Source: Flavobacteriaceae bacterium (GTDB taxonomy: Bacteria > Bacteroidota > Bacteroidia > Flavobacteriales > Flavobacteriaceae). From it: 9,565 nucleotides of DNA. The DNA is taken from positions 1 to 9,565 of the forward strand of contig JAMOMG010000173.1 in assembly GCA_027068695.1 (NCBI GenBank). Direction: 5' to 3'. A model generated the notes under the pieces. The model worked only from the letters and a program-made list of their open reading frames with translations. It did not search any database and was not told the origin of the DNA. The position numbers were made by a program, and so were the translations under genes. Shown piece after piece: positions 1 through 6,836 of this stretch (its first letter is position 1; each line of letters begins with the position of its first letter).

Positions 1-12
1 TACTTAATTTTT

Positions 13-41
13 TTTGAGTTTTTATTAAAATATTACCTTTG
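13..41 (+). promoter_or_regulatory. Probable Bacteroidota-type promoter of mfd
   Basis: The sequence has a TTTG at 13-16 and a TACCTTTG at 34-41 separated by 17 bases. This matches the minus-33 TTTG and minus-7 TAnnTTTG consensus known for the primary sigma factor of Bacteroides and Flavobacterium. Transcription would then begin around 46-49, leaving either no leader (TTG at 49) or about 10 bases (TTG at 58). The match is by consensus only, and AT-rich DNA produces chance hits. Confidence 0.6.
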
Positions 42-57
42 GCAAAATTTGCAACTT

Positions 58-3000
58 TTGAGCAAACAACACATTACCAAAATTTACGAGCAAATTGTTC
101 AAAAAAAACAATTAGTTCAACACTTATCAAAAAAAAATCACCATTTTCAAATTGCGAATTTGGTAGGGTCGTCGTTATCTTTTGTTATTTCTGAGAGCTT
201 CAAAAAAATTAAAAAACCTTTTCTTTTGATTTTAAATGACAAAGAAGAAGCCGCCTATTATTTAAATGATTTAGAGCAACTTTTAAACGACAAGGATGTG
301 CTTTTTTACCCAGGCTCATACAGAAGGCCTTATCAAATTGAAGAGACTGATAATGCCAATGTTTTATTGCGTTCAGAAGTTTTAAATAGAATTAATTCTC
401 GCAAAAGCCCTGCTGTTATTGTTACATATCCTGAAGCATTATTTGAACAGGTTGTAACCAAGGCTGAGTTAAATAGAAATACGCTAAAACTAAGTTTAAA
501 TGATAAACTAAGTTTAGATTTTGTGAATGAAGTCTTATTTGAATATAACTTTAATAGAGTAGATTTTGTAACTGAACCCGGAGAGTTTTCAGTTCGCGGG
601 GGAATTATTGACGTTTTCTCTTTTTCTAATGATGAACCTTATAGAATCGAGTTTTTTGGTGATGAAATTGAGAGCCTTAGAACGTTTGATGTAGAAACCC
701 AACTATCTACAGAAAAACTTCAAAAAATAAGTATTATGCCTAATGTTGAAAACAAAACATTAGACGAAAAACGTAATAGTTTTTTAAAATATATCTCCTC
801 AAAAACTATTGTTTTTATTAAAGACATTGATTTTGTAGCCAATAAATTAGATTTATTTTTTGAAAAAGCAGGAATTGCTTATACAGAATTATCCTCTATT
901 TTAAACCATGCTAAACCAACTGAACTATTTTGCAATGGAAAGCTTATAAAAAACCAATTAAAAGAATTTTCTCTAGTTAAAATTGTAAATACCCCGCAAA
1001 ATAAAATAAAACAAACTCAGCAAGAAATACTGACTTTTAATACCAAGCCTCAGCCTTCATTTAATAAACAATTTGATTTACTAATTAAAAATTTACAGCA
1101 AAATACGCAAAACGGTTTTAAAAATTATCTTTTTTGTGATTCACAAAAACAAGCTGAACGGTTTCATGATATTTTTAATGATGTAGGACAAGAAGTTGAA
1201 TATAAAACATTAGTTTTTCCACTTTATAAGGGTTTTGTAGATGTTGAAAATAAATTGGTTTGTTATACCGATCATCAAATTTTTGAACGTTATCATAAAT
1301 TCAGATTAAAAAATGGCTATACAAAAAAGCAAGCCATTACTTTAAAAGAACTTACAAATCTTGAAATTGGCGATTATGTAACTCATATTGACCATGGTAT
1401 TGGAAAATTTGGCGGACTTCAAAAGATAGATGTTGAAGGTAAAAAACAAGAAGCTATTAAATTAATTTATGGTGATCGTGATATTTTATACATCAGTATT
1501 CATTCATTACATAAAATATCTAAATATACCGGTAAAGATGGTAAAACACCTAAACTATATAAATTAGGTTCGGGAGCCTGGAAAAAATTAAAACAAAAAA
1601 CAAAATCTCGCATCAAACATATTGCTTATAATTTAATTGAATTGTATGCAAAGAGAAAAATGCAAAAAGGGTTCCAATTCAATTCCGATAGTTATTTACA
1701 ACATGAATTAGAAGCCAGTTTTATTTATGAAGATACACCTGATCAGTTTCTCTCAACACAAGATGTAAAAACTGATATGGAAAAAGAACAACCTATGGAC
1801 AGGTTAGTTTGTGGTGATGTAGGTTTTGGAAAAACTGAAATTGCAATTAGAGCTGCTTTTAAAGCTGTTGATAATGGCAAACAAGTAGCTATTTTAGTAC
1901 CAACAACCATTTTAGCTTTTCAGCATTTTAAAACTTTTAGTGAACGCTTAAAAGAATTTCCTGTAACCGTAGATTATTTGAATCGTTTTAGAACTAGCAA
2001 ACAACGAAAAGGTGTTTTAGAAGGTTTACAAAATGGCTCTATTGATATTGTTATTGGAACACATCAGCTTACAAATACCGCTATAAAATATAAAGATTTG
2101 GGATTGCTTATTATTGATGAGGAACAGAAATTTGGTGTAGCAGTGAAAGATAAATTAAAAACCTTAAAGGCAAACATTGATACTTTAACATTAACTGCAA
2201 CTCCAATTCCTAGAACCTTACAATTTTCATTAATGGCTGCTCGTGATTTATCAGTAATTAACACACCTCCTCCAAATCGTGTTCCTATTGAAAGTAATGT
2301 TATTCGTTTTTCTGAAGAAATTATTAGAGATGCTATTCGATACGAAATTCAACGAGGTGGACAAGTCTTTTTTATTCACAATAGAATTGAAAACATCAAA
2401 GAAGTCGCAGGGTTGTTGCAACGTTTAGTTCCTGATGCCAAAATTGGTATTGGACACGGACAAATGGAAGGTAAAAAATTAGAACAATTAATGCTCTCCT
2501 TTATTAATAATGAGTTTGATGTGCTGGTTTCAACCACTATTGTTGAAAGTGGATTGGACGTTCCAAACGCGAATACCATTTTTATAAATAACGCTAATAA
2601 TTTTGGCTTGTCAGATTTACATCAAATGAGAGGAAGAGTTGGTAGGTCTAATAAAAAAGCCTTTTGTTATTTTATTACACCTCCATATCATAATATGACA
2701 GATGATGCAAGAAAAAGAATTCAAACTATTGAATTGTTTACAGATTTAGGTAGCGGAATTAATATTGCTATGAAAGATTTAGAGATTAGAGGTGCCGGCG
2801 ATTTATTAGGTGGAGAACAAAGTGGCTTTATCAATGATATAGGTTTTGAAACCTATCAAAAAATATTAAATGAAACAATTGAAGAGCTTAAAGAAAATGA
2901 ATTTAAAGACTTGTATCAAAGCACTTCTAATAAACCTAAAGAATACGTAAAAGAAATTCAAATTGATACTGATTTTGAAATTTTATTCCCTGATGATTAT

Positions 3001-3411
3001 ATAAATATTATCTCAGAACGTTTAACTCTTTATCACAAATTAGGTGAACTTAAAAATGAGGAAGAATTACAAAATTTTGAACTAGAATTAATTGATCGTT
3101 TTGGAGAACTCCCTATACAGGTTGTAGATTTATTAAACAGTGTTCGTATTAAATGGGTTGCAAAACATTTAGGTATAGAACGCCTTATTCTAAAACAACA
3201 CAGAATGATTGGCTACTTTATTTCCAATCAGCAAAGTTCTTTTTATCAAACCTCCACTTTTACAAAAGTTTTACAGTTTGTTCAACAAAATTCATCAATT
3301 TGTACAATGAAAGAGAAGGAAACAAAAAATGGATTACGTTTATTACTGACCTTTATAAAAATTGATTCTGTTAAAAAAGCATTGGAAATGCTTCAAAAAA
3401 TGGAGGTTTGA
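58..3411 (+). CDS. mfd: Transcription-repair coupling factor Mfd
   Basis: Mfd is a cytoplasmic ATP-dependent DNA translocase. It pushes stalled RNA polymerase off damaged template DNA and recruits UvrA for nucleotide excision repair. The N-terminal part (about residues 30-290) is the UvrB-like region, with VGSSLSF, FYPGSYRRPYQ and the EPGEFSVRGGIIDVF stretch. A CarD-like RNA-polymerase-interaction domain follows at about 432-530 (EIGDYVTHIDHGIGKF). The helicase/translocase core has Walker A GDVGFGKT (586-593), DEEQ (687-690), TATPIPRT (713-720) and RGRVGR (858-863). A TRCF C-terminal domain ends the protein (about 970-1110). At 1117 residues it is near the family's usual length and intact. 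No ATG lies near the N-terminus. The reading frame is open to the window edge, with TTG codons at 49 and 58. I prefer 58 (MSKQHITK) because, from memory, relatives begin about there and it lies clear of the promoter box. It is the first gene of a three-gene unit. Confidence 0.95.
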   Translation: MSKQHITKIYEQIVQKKQLVQHLSKKNHHFQIANLVGSSLSFVISESFKKIKKPFLLILNDKEEAAYYLNDLEQLLNDKDVLFYPGSYRRPYQIEETDNANVLLRSEVLNRINSRKSPAVIVTYPEALFEQVVTKAELNRNTLKLSLNDKLSLDFVNEVLFEYNFNRVDFVTEPGEFSVRGGIIDVFSFSNDEPYRIEFFGDEIESLRTFDVETQLSTEKLQKISIMPNVENKTLDEKRNSFLKYISSKTIVFIKDIDFVANKLDLFFEKAGIAYTELSSILNHAKPTELFCNGKLIKNQLKEFSLVKIVNTPQNKIKQTQQEILTFNTKPQPSFNKQFDLLIKNLQQNTQNGFKNYLFCDSQKQAERFHDIFNDVGQEVEYKTLVFPLYKGFVDVENKLVCYTDHQIFERYHKFRLKNGYTKKQAITLKELTNLEIGDYVTHIDHGIGKFGGLQKIDVEGKKQEAIKLIYGDRDILYISIHSLHKISKYTGKDGKTPKLYKLGSGAWKKLKQKTKSRIKHIAYNLIELYAKRKMQKGFQFNSDSYLQHELEASFIYEDTPDQFLSTQDVKTDMEKEQPMDRLVCGDVGFGKTEIAIRAAFKAVDNGKQVAILVPTTILAFQHFKTFSERLKEFPVTVDYLNRFRTSKQRKGVLEGLQNGSIDIVIGTHQLTNTAIKYKDLGLLIIDEEQKFGVAVKDKLKTLKANIDTLTLTATPIPRTLQFSLMAARDLSVINTPPPNRVPIESNVIRFSEEIIRDAIRYEIQRGGQVFFIHNRIENIKEVAGLLQRLVPDAKIGIGHGQMEGKKLEQLMLSFINNEFDVLVSTTIVESGLDVPNANTIFINNANNFGLSDLHQMRGRVGRSNKKAFCYFITPPYHNMTDDARKRIQTIELFTDLGSGINIAMKDLEIRGAGDLLGGEQSGFINDIGFETYQKILNETIEELKENEFKDLYQSTSNKPKEYVKEIQIDTDFEILFPDDYINIISERLTLYHKLGELKNEEELQNFELELIDRFGELPIQVVDLLNSVRIKWVAKHLGIERLILKQHRMIGYFISNQQSSFYQTSTFTKVLQFVQQNSSICTMKEKETKNGLRLLLTFIKIDSVKKALEMLQKMEV

Positions 3412-4268
3412 AAAGTCAGCATTTAAAACATATAGCCGAGCTAAACATAGCTGTTCTTTTGGTAAGTACCTCGGGCATTTTAGGGCGATTTATTTCAATG
3501 CCTCCTCCTGTCACTATATGGTTACGATGTTTGTTTGCTGCAATAATTTTAGGTTCATATATCTGGTATAAAAAAATAAATTTAAAAATTGAAGGTAAAA
3601 AAGATTGGGTTACTATAGTTATAAGTGGGCTACTGTTTGGAGCACATTGGATTACTTATTTTTACGCACTACAACTTTCAAATGTTGCTATTGGCATGCT
3701 TTCTTTGTTTACATATCCAGTAATAACCGCACTTTTAGAACCGCTATTTTTCAAAACAAAATTGAATAAAAAACATGTTTTTTTAGGGTTTGTTGTTTTA
3801 ATTGGTATATACTTTTTATCTCCTCAATTTAATATTGAAAATAACCACACAAAAGGAGTTCTTTTTGGATTGATTTCTGCTGTTTTTTATGCAATTCGAA
3901 ATATCTTAATGAAAAAGAAAGTAGCCAACTACCATGGGTCAATGCTTATGTTTTATCAAATGATAATTATAACGCTCGTTTTATGGCCTGCATTGTTTAT
4001 TTTTGAAACTAGCCCAACAACAAGCGATTGGCAAGCTTTAATAGTTTTAGCATTGGTTACAACGGCTATTGGACACACATTATTTGTAATGAGTTTTAAA
4101 AATTTTTCTATTAGTACTGCCAGTATTATGAGTAGTATTCAGCCAGTTTATGGAATTTTATTTGGTGTGCTATTATTAAGTGAAATACCTACAGGTAATA
4201 CAATAATTGGTGGTTTTTTAATTCTTACTACAGTAGTTATAGAAAGTATAAATTCAAATAAAAAATAA
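3408..4268 (+). CDS. EamA/DMT-superfamily transporter
   Basis: This is an integral inner-membrane protein of the drug/metabolite transporter superfamily, with two EamA repeats. The substrate cannot be told from sequence; the family exports amino acids, metabolites or drugs. About ten hydrophobic segments are visible, at roughly residues 12-30, 34-54, 66-87, 92-112, 122-139, 149-168, 179-199, 209-228, 237-256 and 262-281. The two halves are joined at about residues 140-150, and the 286-residue length fits the usual family size near 290. The start is a TTG at 3408 that overlaps the mfd stop (TTGA, 4 bases), which suggests translational coupling. The next in-frame ATG lies about 30 codons later and would cut off the first membrane segment. 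A GGAGG lies at 3402-3406 only one base before the TTG, so it is badly spaced for a ribosome binding site. Confidence 0.88.
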   Translation: MKSQHLKHIAELNIAVLLVSTSGILGRFISMPPPVTIWLRCLFAAIILGSYIWYKKINLKIEGKKDWVTIVISGLLFGAHWITYFYALQLSNVAIGMLSLFTYPVITALLEPLFFKTKLNKKHVFLGFVVLIGIYFLSPQFNIENNHTKGVLFGLISAVFYAIRNILMKKKVANYHGSMLMFYQMIIITLVLWPALFIFETSPTTSDWQALIVLALVTTAIGHTLFVMSFKNFSISTASIMSSIQPVYGILFGVLLLSEIPTGNTIIGGFLILTTVVIESINSNKK

Positions 4269-4273
4269 TATTT

Positions 4274-4642
4274 ATGGAGTTTTTTAGAATTATTAACAAA
4301 CAAGTTTCTCAAAAAATAATACAAGATAACATAAACCCTCAAACTCTTGATAAATTTACAGAGTCTATGTTCTTTTTAGAAAATAAAAATTCAGACTTTA
4401 GCGGTGCAACACTTTGGGGTGAATTTTTAATTAGTTACGATAAAATAAATGGAGGAGTTCGTTTTACATTGTTAGATTGTCCAAATGCATTATCATGGAC
4501 AATTACAACGGGATTCCCCCCTGAACGAACCAAAATTATATTGCATTGTACCATAAATAGAACTCAAAAACCACAAGAATTTGTTGATGAAATCAATGCT
4601 TTTTTAGATGAGTGGGAAACGGGTTTAAATTCTCAATTTTAA
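4274..4642 (+). CDS. Small conserved-looking protein of unknown function
   Basis: I do not recognise a named family. The 122-residue product has no signal peptide and no membrane segment, so it is predicted to be a soluble cytoplasmic protein. Visible features are an acidic C-terminus with a probable helix (PQEFVDEINAFLDEWETGL), a central glycine- and aromatic-rich part (FSGATLWGEFLISYDKINGG) that looks like beta strands, and two cysteines (in LLDCPN and LHCTIN). Codon use resembles its neighbours. The ATG is 5 bases after the transporter stop, so it is very likely co-transcribed with mfd and the transporter. Its stop codon overlaps that of the convergent dprA. It resembles uncharacterised flavobacterial proteins as far as I recall, but I cannot confirm this. 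The gene is real with good confidence; its function is unknown. Confidence 0.8.
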   Translation: MEFFRIINKQVSQKIIQDNINPQTLDKFTESMFFLENKNSDFSGATLWGEFLISYDKINGGVRFTLLDCPNALSWTITTGFPPERTKIILHCTINRTQKPQEFVDEINAFLDEWETGLNSQF

Positions 4643-5742
4643 ATAGCCTCAAATAATTTTCCTGGTAGGGGTTTTACAACCCCTTTCATTTCTAAATTAA
4701 ATAAAATAGTGGTTGTTTGATGGATTGGCAATTTGCAATTCAACGAAATTAAATCTAACAATTCTTTACCGTTTTCTAATAAAAAATTATAAACCAATTG
4801 TTCTATATCGGTAAGTTCAACAAATAATTGTTTTTGAATAACTTTTGGTTGTTTTGATTCTAATTCCCAATTTAACATTGTTACAATATCTTTTGCTGAA
4901 GTAAGTATTGCTGCTTTATTATATTTAATTAAACTATTACATCCTTTGCTATAAATATCTGTACTTCTTCCAGGAACTGCAAAAACATCTCTACTATATG
5001 AATTTGCAATATCTGCAGTTACTAAAGAGCCCCCTTTCTCTGCTGATTCAATAATAATTGTAGCTTCAGATATACCCGCAACAATTCTATTTCTTTTTAA
5101 AAAATTTTCACGTATTAACTTGTCATTATGCCAAAAATCGGTTATAAAACCTCCATTTTTATTAATTTCAGAAATATATTTTTTATGCGATTTAGGATAC
5201 ACTTCTTCAAAACCATGTGCTAAAACACCAATAGTTTGTAAATTATTTTTTAGAGCTGCTTTATGTGCGCAAATATCAACACCATAAGCAAAACCACTTA
5301 CAATAATTGGTTTGTATTCTTTTAAATCTGAAATTAATTTCTCACAAAAATTTCTTCCATAACTCGTTATTTTTCTAGTTCCAACAATGCTAATAATTGG
5401 TTGGTTCTCTAGTTGAAAATTTCCTTCTTTAAAAAATAAAATAGGTGCATCTACACAGTGTTTTAATCTTTTTGGATATTTTTTTTCAGTATAATAAAAC
5501 GTTTCAATAGCATTTTTTTGAATGTATTTCAATTCTTTTTCTGCCGCTATTAAATTTGTTGAATCAGCTAAACTTTTAAGAATATAAGAGCCTATTCCAT
5601 TTATTTTTTCAAGTGCTTTTCTTTTTTCAGTAAGTACATTTTTGGCACTTCCACAGTGAGAAATTAACTTTTTGGCATTAATATCACCTATACCTTTTAC
5701 ACGTTGCAACGCCAAAACGTATAGCAAATCTTCTTCGAGCAT
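4639..5742 (-). CDS. dprA: DNA processing protein DprA (Smf)
   Basis: DprA binds incoming single-stranded DNA during natural transformation, protects it and loads RecA; it acts in the cytoplasm. The 367-residue protein has an N-terminal helix-hairpin-helix/SAM-like region (about 8-60, with VKGIGD and INGIGSY). The central Rossmann-like domain (about 80-290) carries GTRK (121-124), SGFAYGVD (149-156), RNRI (217-220), EKGGSLVTA (235-243), PGR (257-259) and GCNSLI (267-272). A C-terminal winged-helix domain lies at about 308-365. Domain order and length are normal and the motifs look intact. The start is an ATG at 5740-5742. The gene faces the HU-CCDC81/SPOR gene across a 95-base divergent region and converges on the 122-residue gene with stops overlapping in TTAA. 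dprA is widespread even in bacteria not known to be competent, so its presence alone does not prove competence. Confidence 0.95.
   Translation of the reverse strand: MLEEDLLYVLALQRVKGIGDINAKKLISHCGSAKNVLTEKRKALEKINGIGSYILKSLADSTNLIAAEKELKYIQKNAIETFYYTEKKYPKRLKHCVDAPILFFKEGNFQLENQPIISIVGTRKITSYGRNFCEKLISDLKEYKPIIVSGFAYGVDICAHKAALKNNLQTIGVLAHGFEEVYPKSHKKYISEINKNGGFITDFWHNDKLIRENFLKRNRIVAGISEATIIIESAEKGGSLVTADIANSYSRDVFAVPGRSTDIYSKGCNSLIKYNKAAILTSAKDIVTMLNWELESKQPKVIQKQLFVELTDIEQLVYNFLLENGKELLDLISLNCKLPIHQTTTILFNLEMKGVVKPLPGKLFEAI
4667..4691 (+). terminator. Hairpin terminator of the mfd unit, inside dprA
   Basis: A perfect 7-base stem, AGGGGTT (4667-4673) pairing with AACCCCT (4678-4684), encloses a TTAC loop. 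On the + strand it is followed by a T-rich run (TTCATTT at 4685-4691), as in an intrinsic terminator. It begins 25 bases after the stop of the 122-residue gene, so it suits the end of the mfd transcription unit. On the other strand these bases encode the VVKP region near the end of DprA, and no T-run follows there. The T tract is interrupted, so strength is uncertain. Confidence 0.6.
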
Positions 5743-5837
5743 TTTTTAACAATTTGACTTTCAAGATATAAAATTTTTGTTAATAAAAAATATACTTCTC
5801 TGTAATTTTAATAATGGTTTTTTCTATATTTGTTTTG
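5743..5837. other. Divergent intergenic region, dprA / HU-SPOR gene
   Basis: This 95-base, almost pure AT stretch must hold the promoters of both flanking genes. On the + strand a good TATATTTG box is present (listed separately). On the - strand I find no clean TAnnTTTG box in front of dprA; the nearest is a weak TATATCTTG reading leftward from about 5770. No operator-like palindrome stands out. Confidence 0.5.
5825..5832 (+). promoter_or_regulatory. TAnnTTTG minus-7 box of the HU-SPOR gene
   Basis: TATATTTG fits the Bacteroidota minus-7 consensus exactly. It ends 5 bases before the ATG at 5838, so the transcript would start at or next to the start codon (leaderless). The minus-33 element is poor; the best candidate is TCTG at 5799-5802, 22 bases upstream. 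The box lies inside the extension that would exist if translation began at the ATG at 5814, which argues against that longer start. Confidence 0.6.
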
Positions 5838-6770
5838 ATGACTTTAACAAACTACATAAGTGATTTATTGTACCGGTATGAATGTGTAATTGTACCAAAT
5901 TTTGGAGGATTTATAACCAATAAAATTTCAGCAAAAGTAAATAACTTTACACATACTTTTTATGCTCCTTCAAAGCAATTAACCTTTAATTCACACTTAC
6001 AAAATAATGATGGTCTGTTGGCAAATTACATTGCTACTTCAAAAAATATTTCGTACGATGAAGCTATTTTAAAAATTAAAAACGAAGTTGAAAACTGGAA
6101 ACACACCTTAAATAAAGAAGAACTTGAATTAGAAAATATTGGCTTTTTTCACTTAAATAATGATGGTAAATTAATTTTTGAACCTACCAATACCGTTAAT
6201 TATTTAACTTCTTCATATGGTTTAAATTCGTTTGTTTCACCTGCAATTAAGAGGACTTCTTATCAAGAAAAAGTAAAACAATTGGAAACGATAACTCCAA
6301 TATTTCACACTAAAGAAAATAACTCTAAAACACCTGTTTTTATTAAATATGCTGCAGCTGCAGCAATTCTATTTACATTGGGAACTGTTGGATGGAAAGA
6401 ATATCAGAAATTTGAATACAATAGTTTAGTTGCACAAAGTGAACAACAACAAAAGAATGTTGAAAAAACGATACAGGAAGCTACTTTTGTGATTAATAAT
6501 CCATTACCAACAATTACATTAAGCGTTACTAAAAAAACCAATAATTATCACATTATTGCAGGAGCATTTAGAGAACCTGAAAATGCTAAAAAAAAGCTAC
6601 AACAATTATTACAAAAAGGCTTTAATGCTCAAATTTTAGGCGTTAATAAATGGAATTTAACTCCTGTTGCTTTCGAAAGTTTTAATTCAAAAAAGGAAGC
6701 AATAAATAAATTGAAAATTATTAAAAAGACAGAATCTAAAGCTGCTTGGTTGCTTGTAAAAAAATATTAG
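5838..6770 (+). CDS. HU-CCDC81 / transmembrane / SPOR-domain protein
   Basis: The 310-residue protein begins with a region (1 to about 130) resembling the prokaryotic HU-CCDC81 tandem domains, with the typical start YISDLLYRYECVIVPNFGGF. HU-like domains are related to DNA-bending HU/IHF, but this branch may bind protein or peptidoglycan instead. A single membrane helix follows at about 167-186 (IKYAAAAAILFTLGTVGW), then a short polar, Gln-rich linker. A C-terminal SPOR domain (about 236-310, starting YHIIAGAF and ending WLLVKKY) completes it. SPOR domains bind glycan strands stripped of stem peptides at the division septum. The inferred topology is N-terminus in cytoplasm, SPOR in periplasm, and the likely role is at the divisome. 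I chose the ATG at 5838 because relatives begin with a few residues before NYISDLL, and the upstream ATG at 5814 precedes the promoter box. It has no signal peptide. Confidence 0.85.
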   Translation: MTLTNYISDLLYRYECVIVPNFGGFITNKISAKVNNFTHTFYAPSKQLTFNSHLQNNDGLLANYIATSKNISYDEAILKIKNEVENWKHTLNKEELELENIGFFHLNNDGKLIFEPTNTVNYLTSSYGLNSFVSPAIKRTSYQEKVKQLETITPIFHTKENNSKTPVFIKYAAAAAILFTLGTVGWKEYQKFEYNSLVAQSEQQQKNVEKTIQEATFVINNPLPTITLSVTKKTNNYHIIAGAFREPENAKKKLQQLLQKGFNAQILGVNKWNLTPVAFESFNSKKEAINKLKIIKKTESKAAWLLVKKY

Positions 6771-6836
6771 TACACTTTAATTATTATCTCTTTTTTTGAT
6801 AAAATAGCCATATCTTTGCGGAAAAATTATCAAGGA
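6771..6836 (+). other. Short intergenic region before the thioesterase gene
   Basis: These 66 AT-rich bases contain the thioesterase promoter box at 6811-6818 and a run of T at 6791-6797. I see no GC-bearing hairpin that would terminate the upstream HU-SPOR transcript, so some read-through into the thioesterase gene is possible. Confidence 0.45.
6811..6818 (+). promoter_or_regulatory. TAnnTTTG minus-7 box of the thioesterase gene
   Basis: TATCTTTG matches the Bacteroidota minus-7 consensus exactly and lies 18 bases before the ATG at 6837, giving an expected leader of roughly 12 bases. The only nearby TTTG (6795-6798) is just 12 bases upstream, too close for a normal minus-33 element, so the upstream half of the promoter is weak. 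The box includes the TTG at 6816, which would otherwise look like an earlier start codon. Confidence 0.55.

Noticed and set aside
487..516. Direct repeat AAACTAAGTTTA (487-498 and 505-516)
   Set aside because: It encodes KLSLNDKLSLD within a normal part of Mfd; the two leucine-serine stretches explain the repeat, and no flanking structure suggests a regulatory or mobile role.
2064..2579. Open frames on the - strand inside mfd (2064-2264, 2376-2579)
   Set aside because: They lie within strongly conserved helicase codons, are short, and show no recognisable protein features; they are antisense shadows.
3153..3571. Small + strand frames across the mfd/transporter junction
   Set aside because: They overlap two well-supported genes in other frames and show no sensible protein composition.
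5755..5775. TATATCTTG read leftward as a dprA promoter
   Set aside because: It does not fit TAnnTTTG without an insertion and has no good TTTG at the proper distance, so I do not list it as a promoter.
5814..5837. Longer N-terminus (MVFSIFVL) for the HU-SPOR protein as a signal or membrane anchor
   Set aside because: The stretch coincides with the promoter box and is too short for a signal peptide; relatives begin near the ATG at 5838.
6832..6836. AAGGA in front of the thioesterase ATG as a ribosome binding site
   Set aside because: It touches the ATG with no spacer, and flavobacterial genes rarely rely on Shine-Dalgarno pairing.
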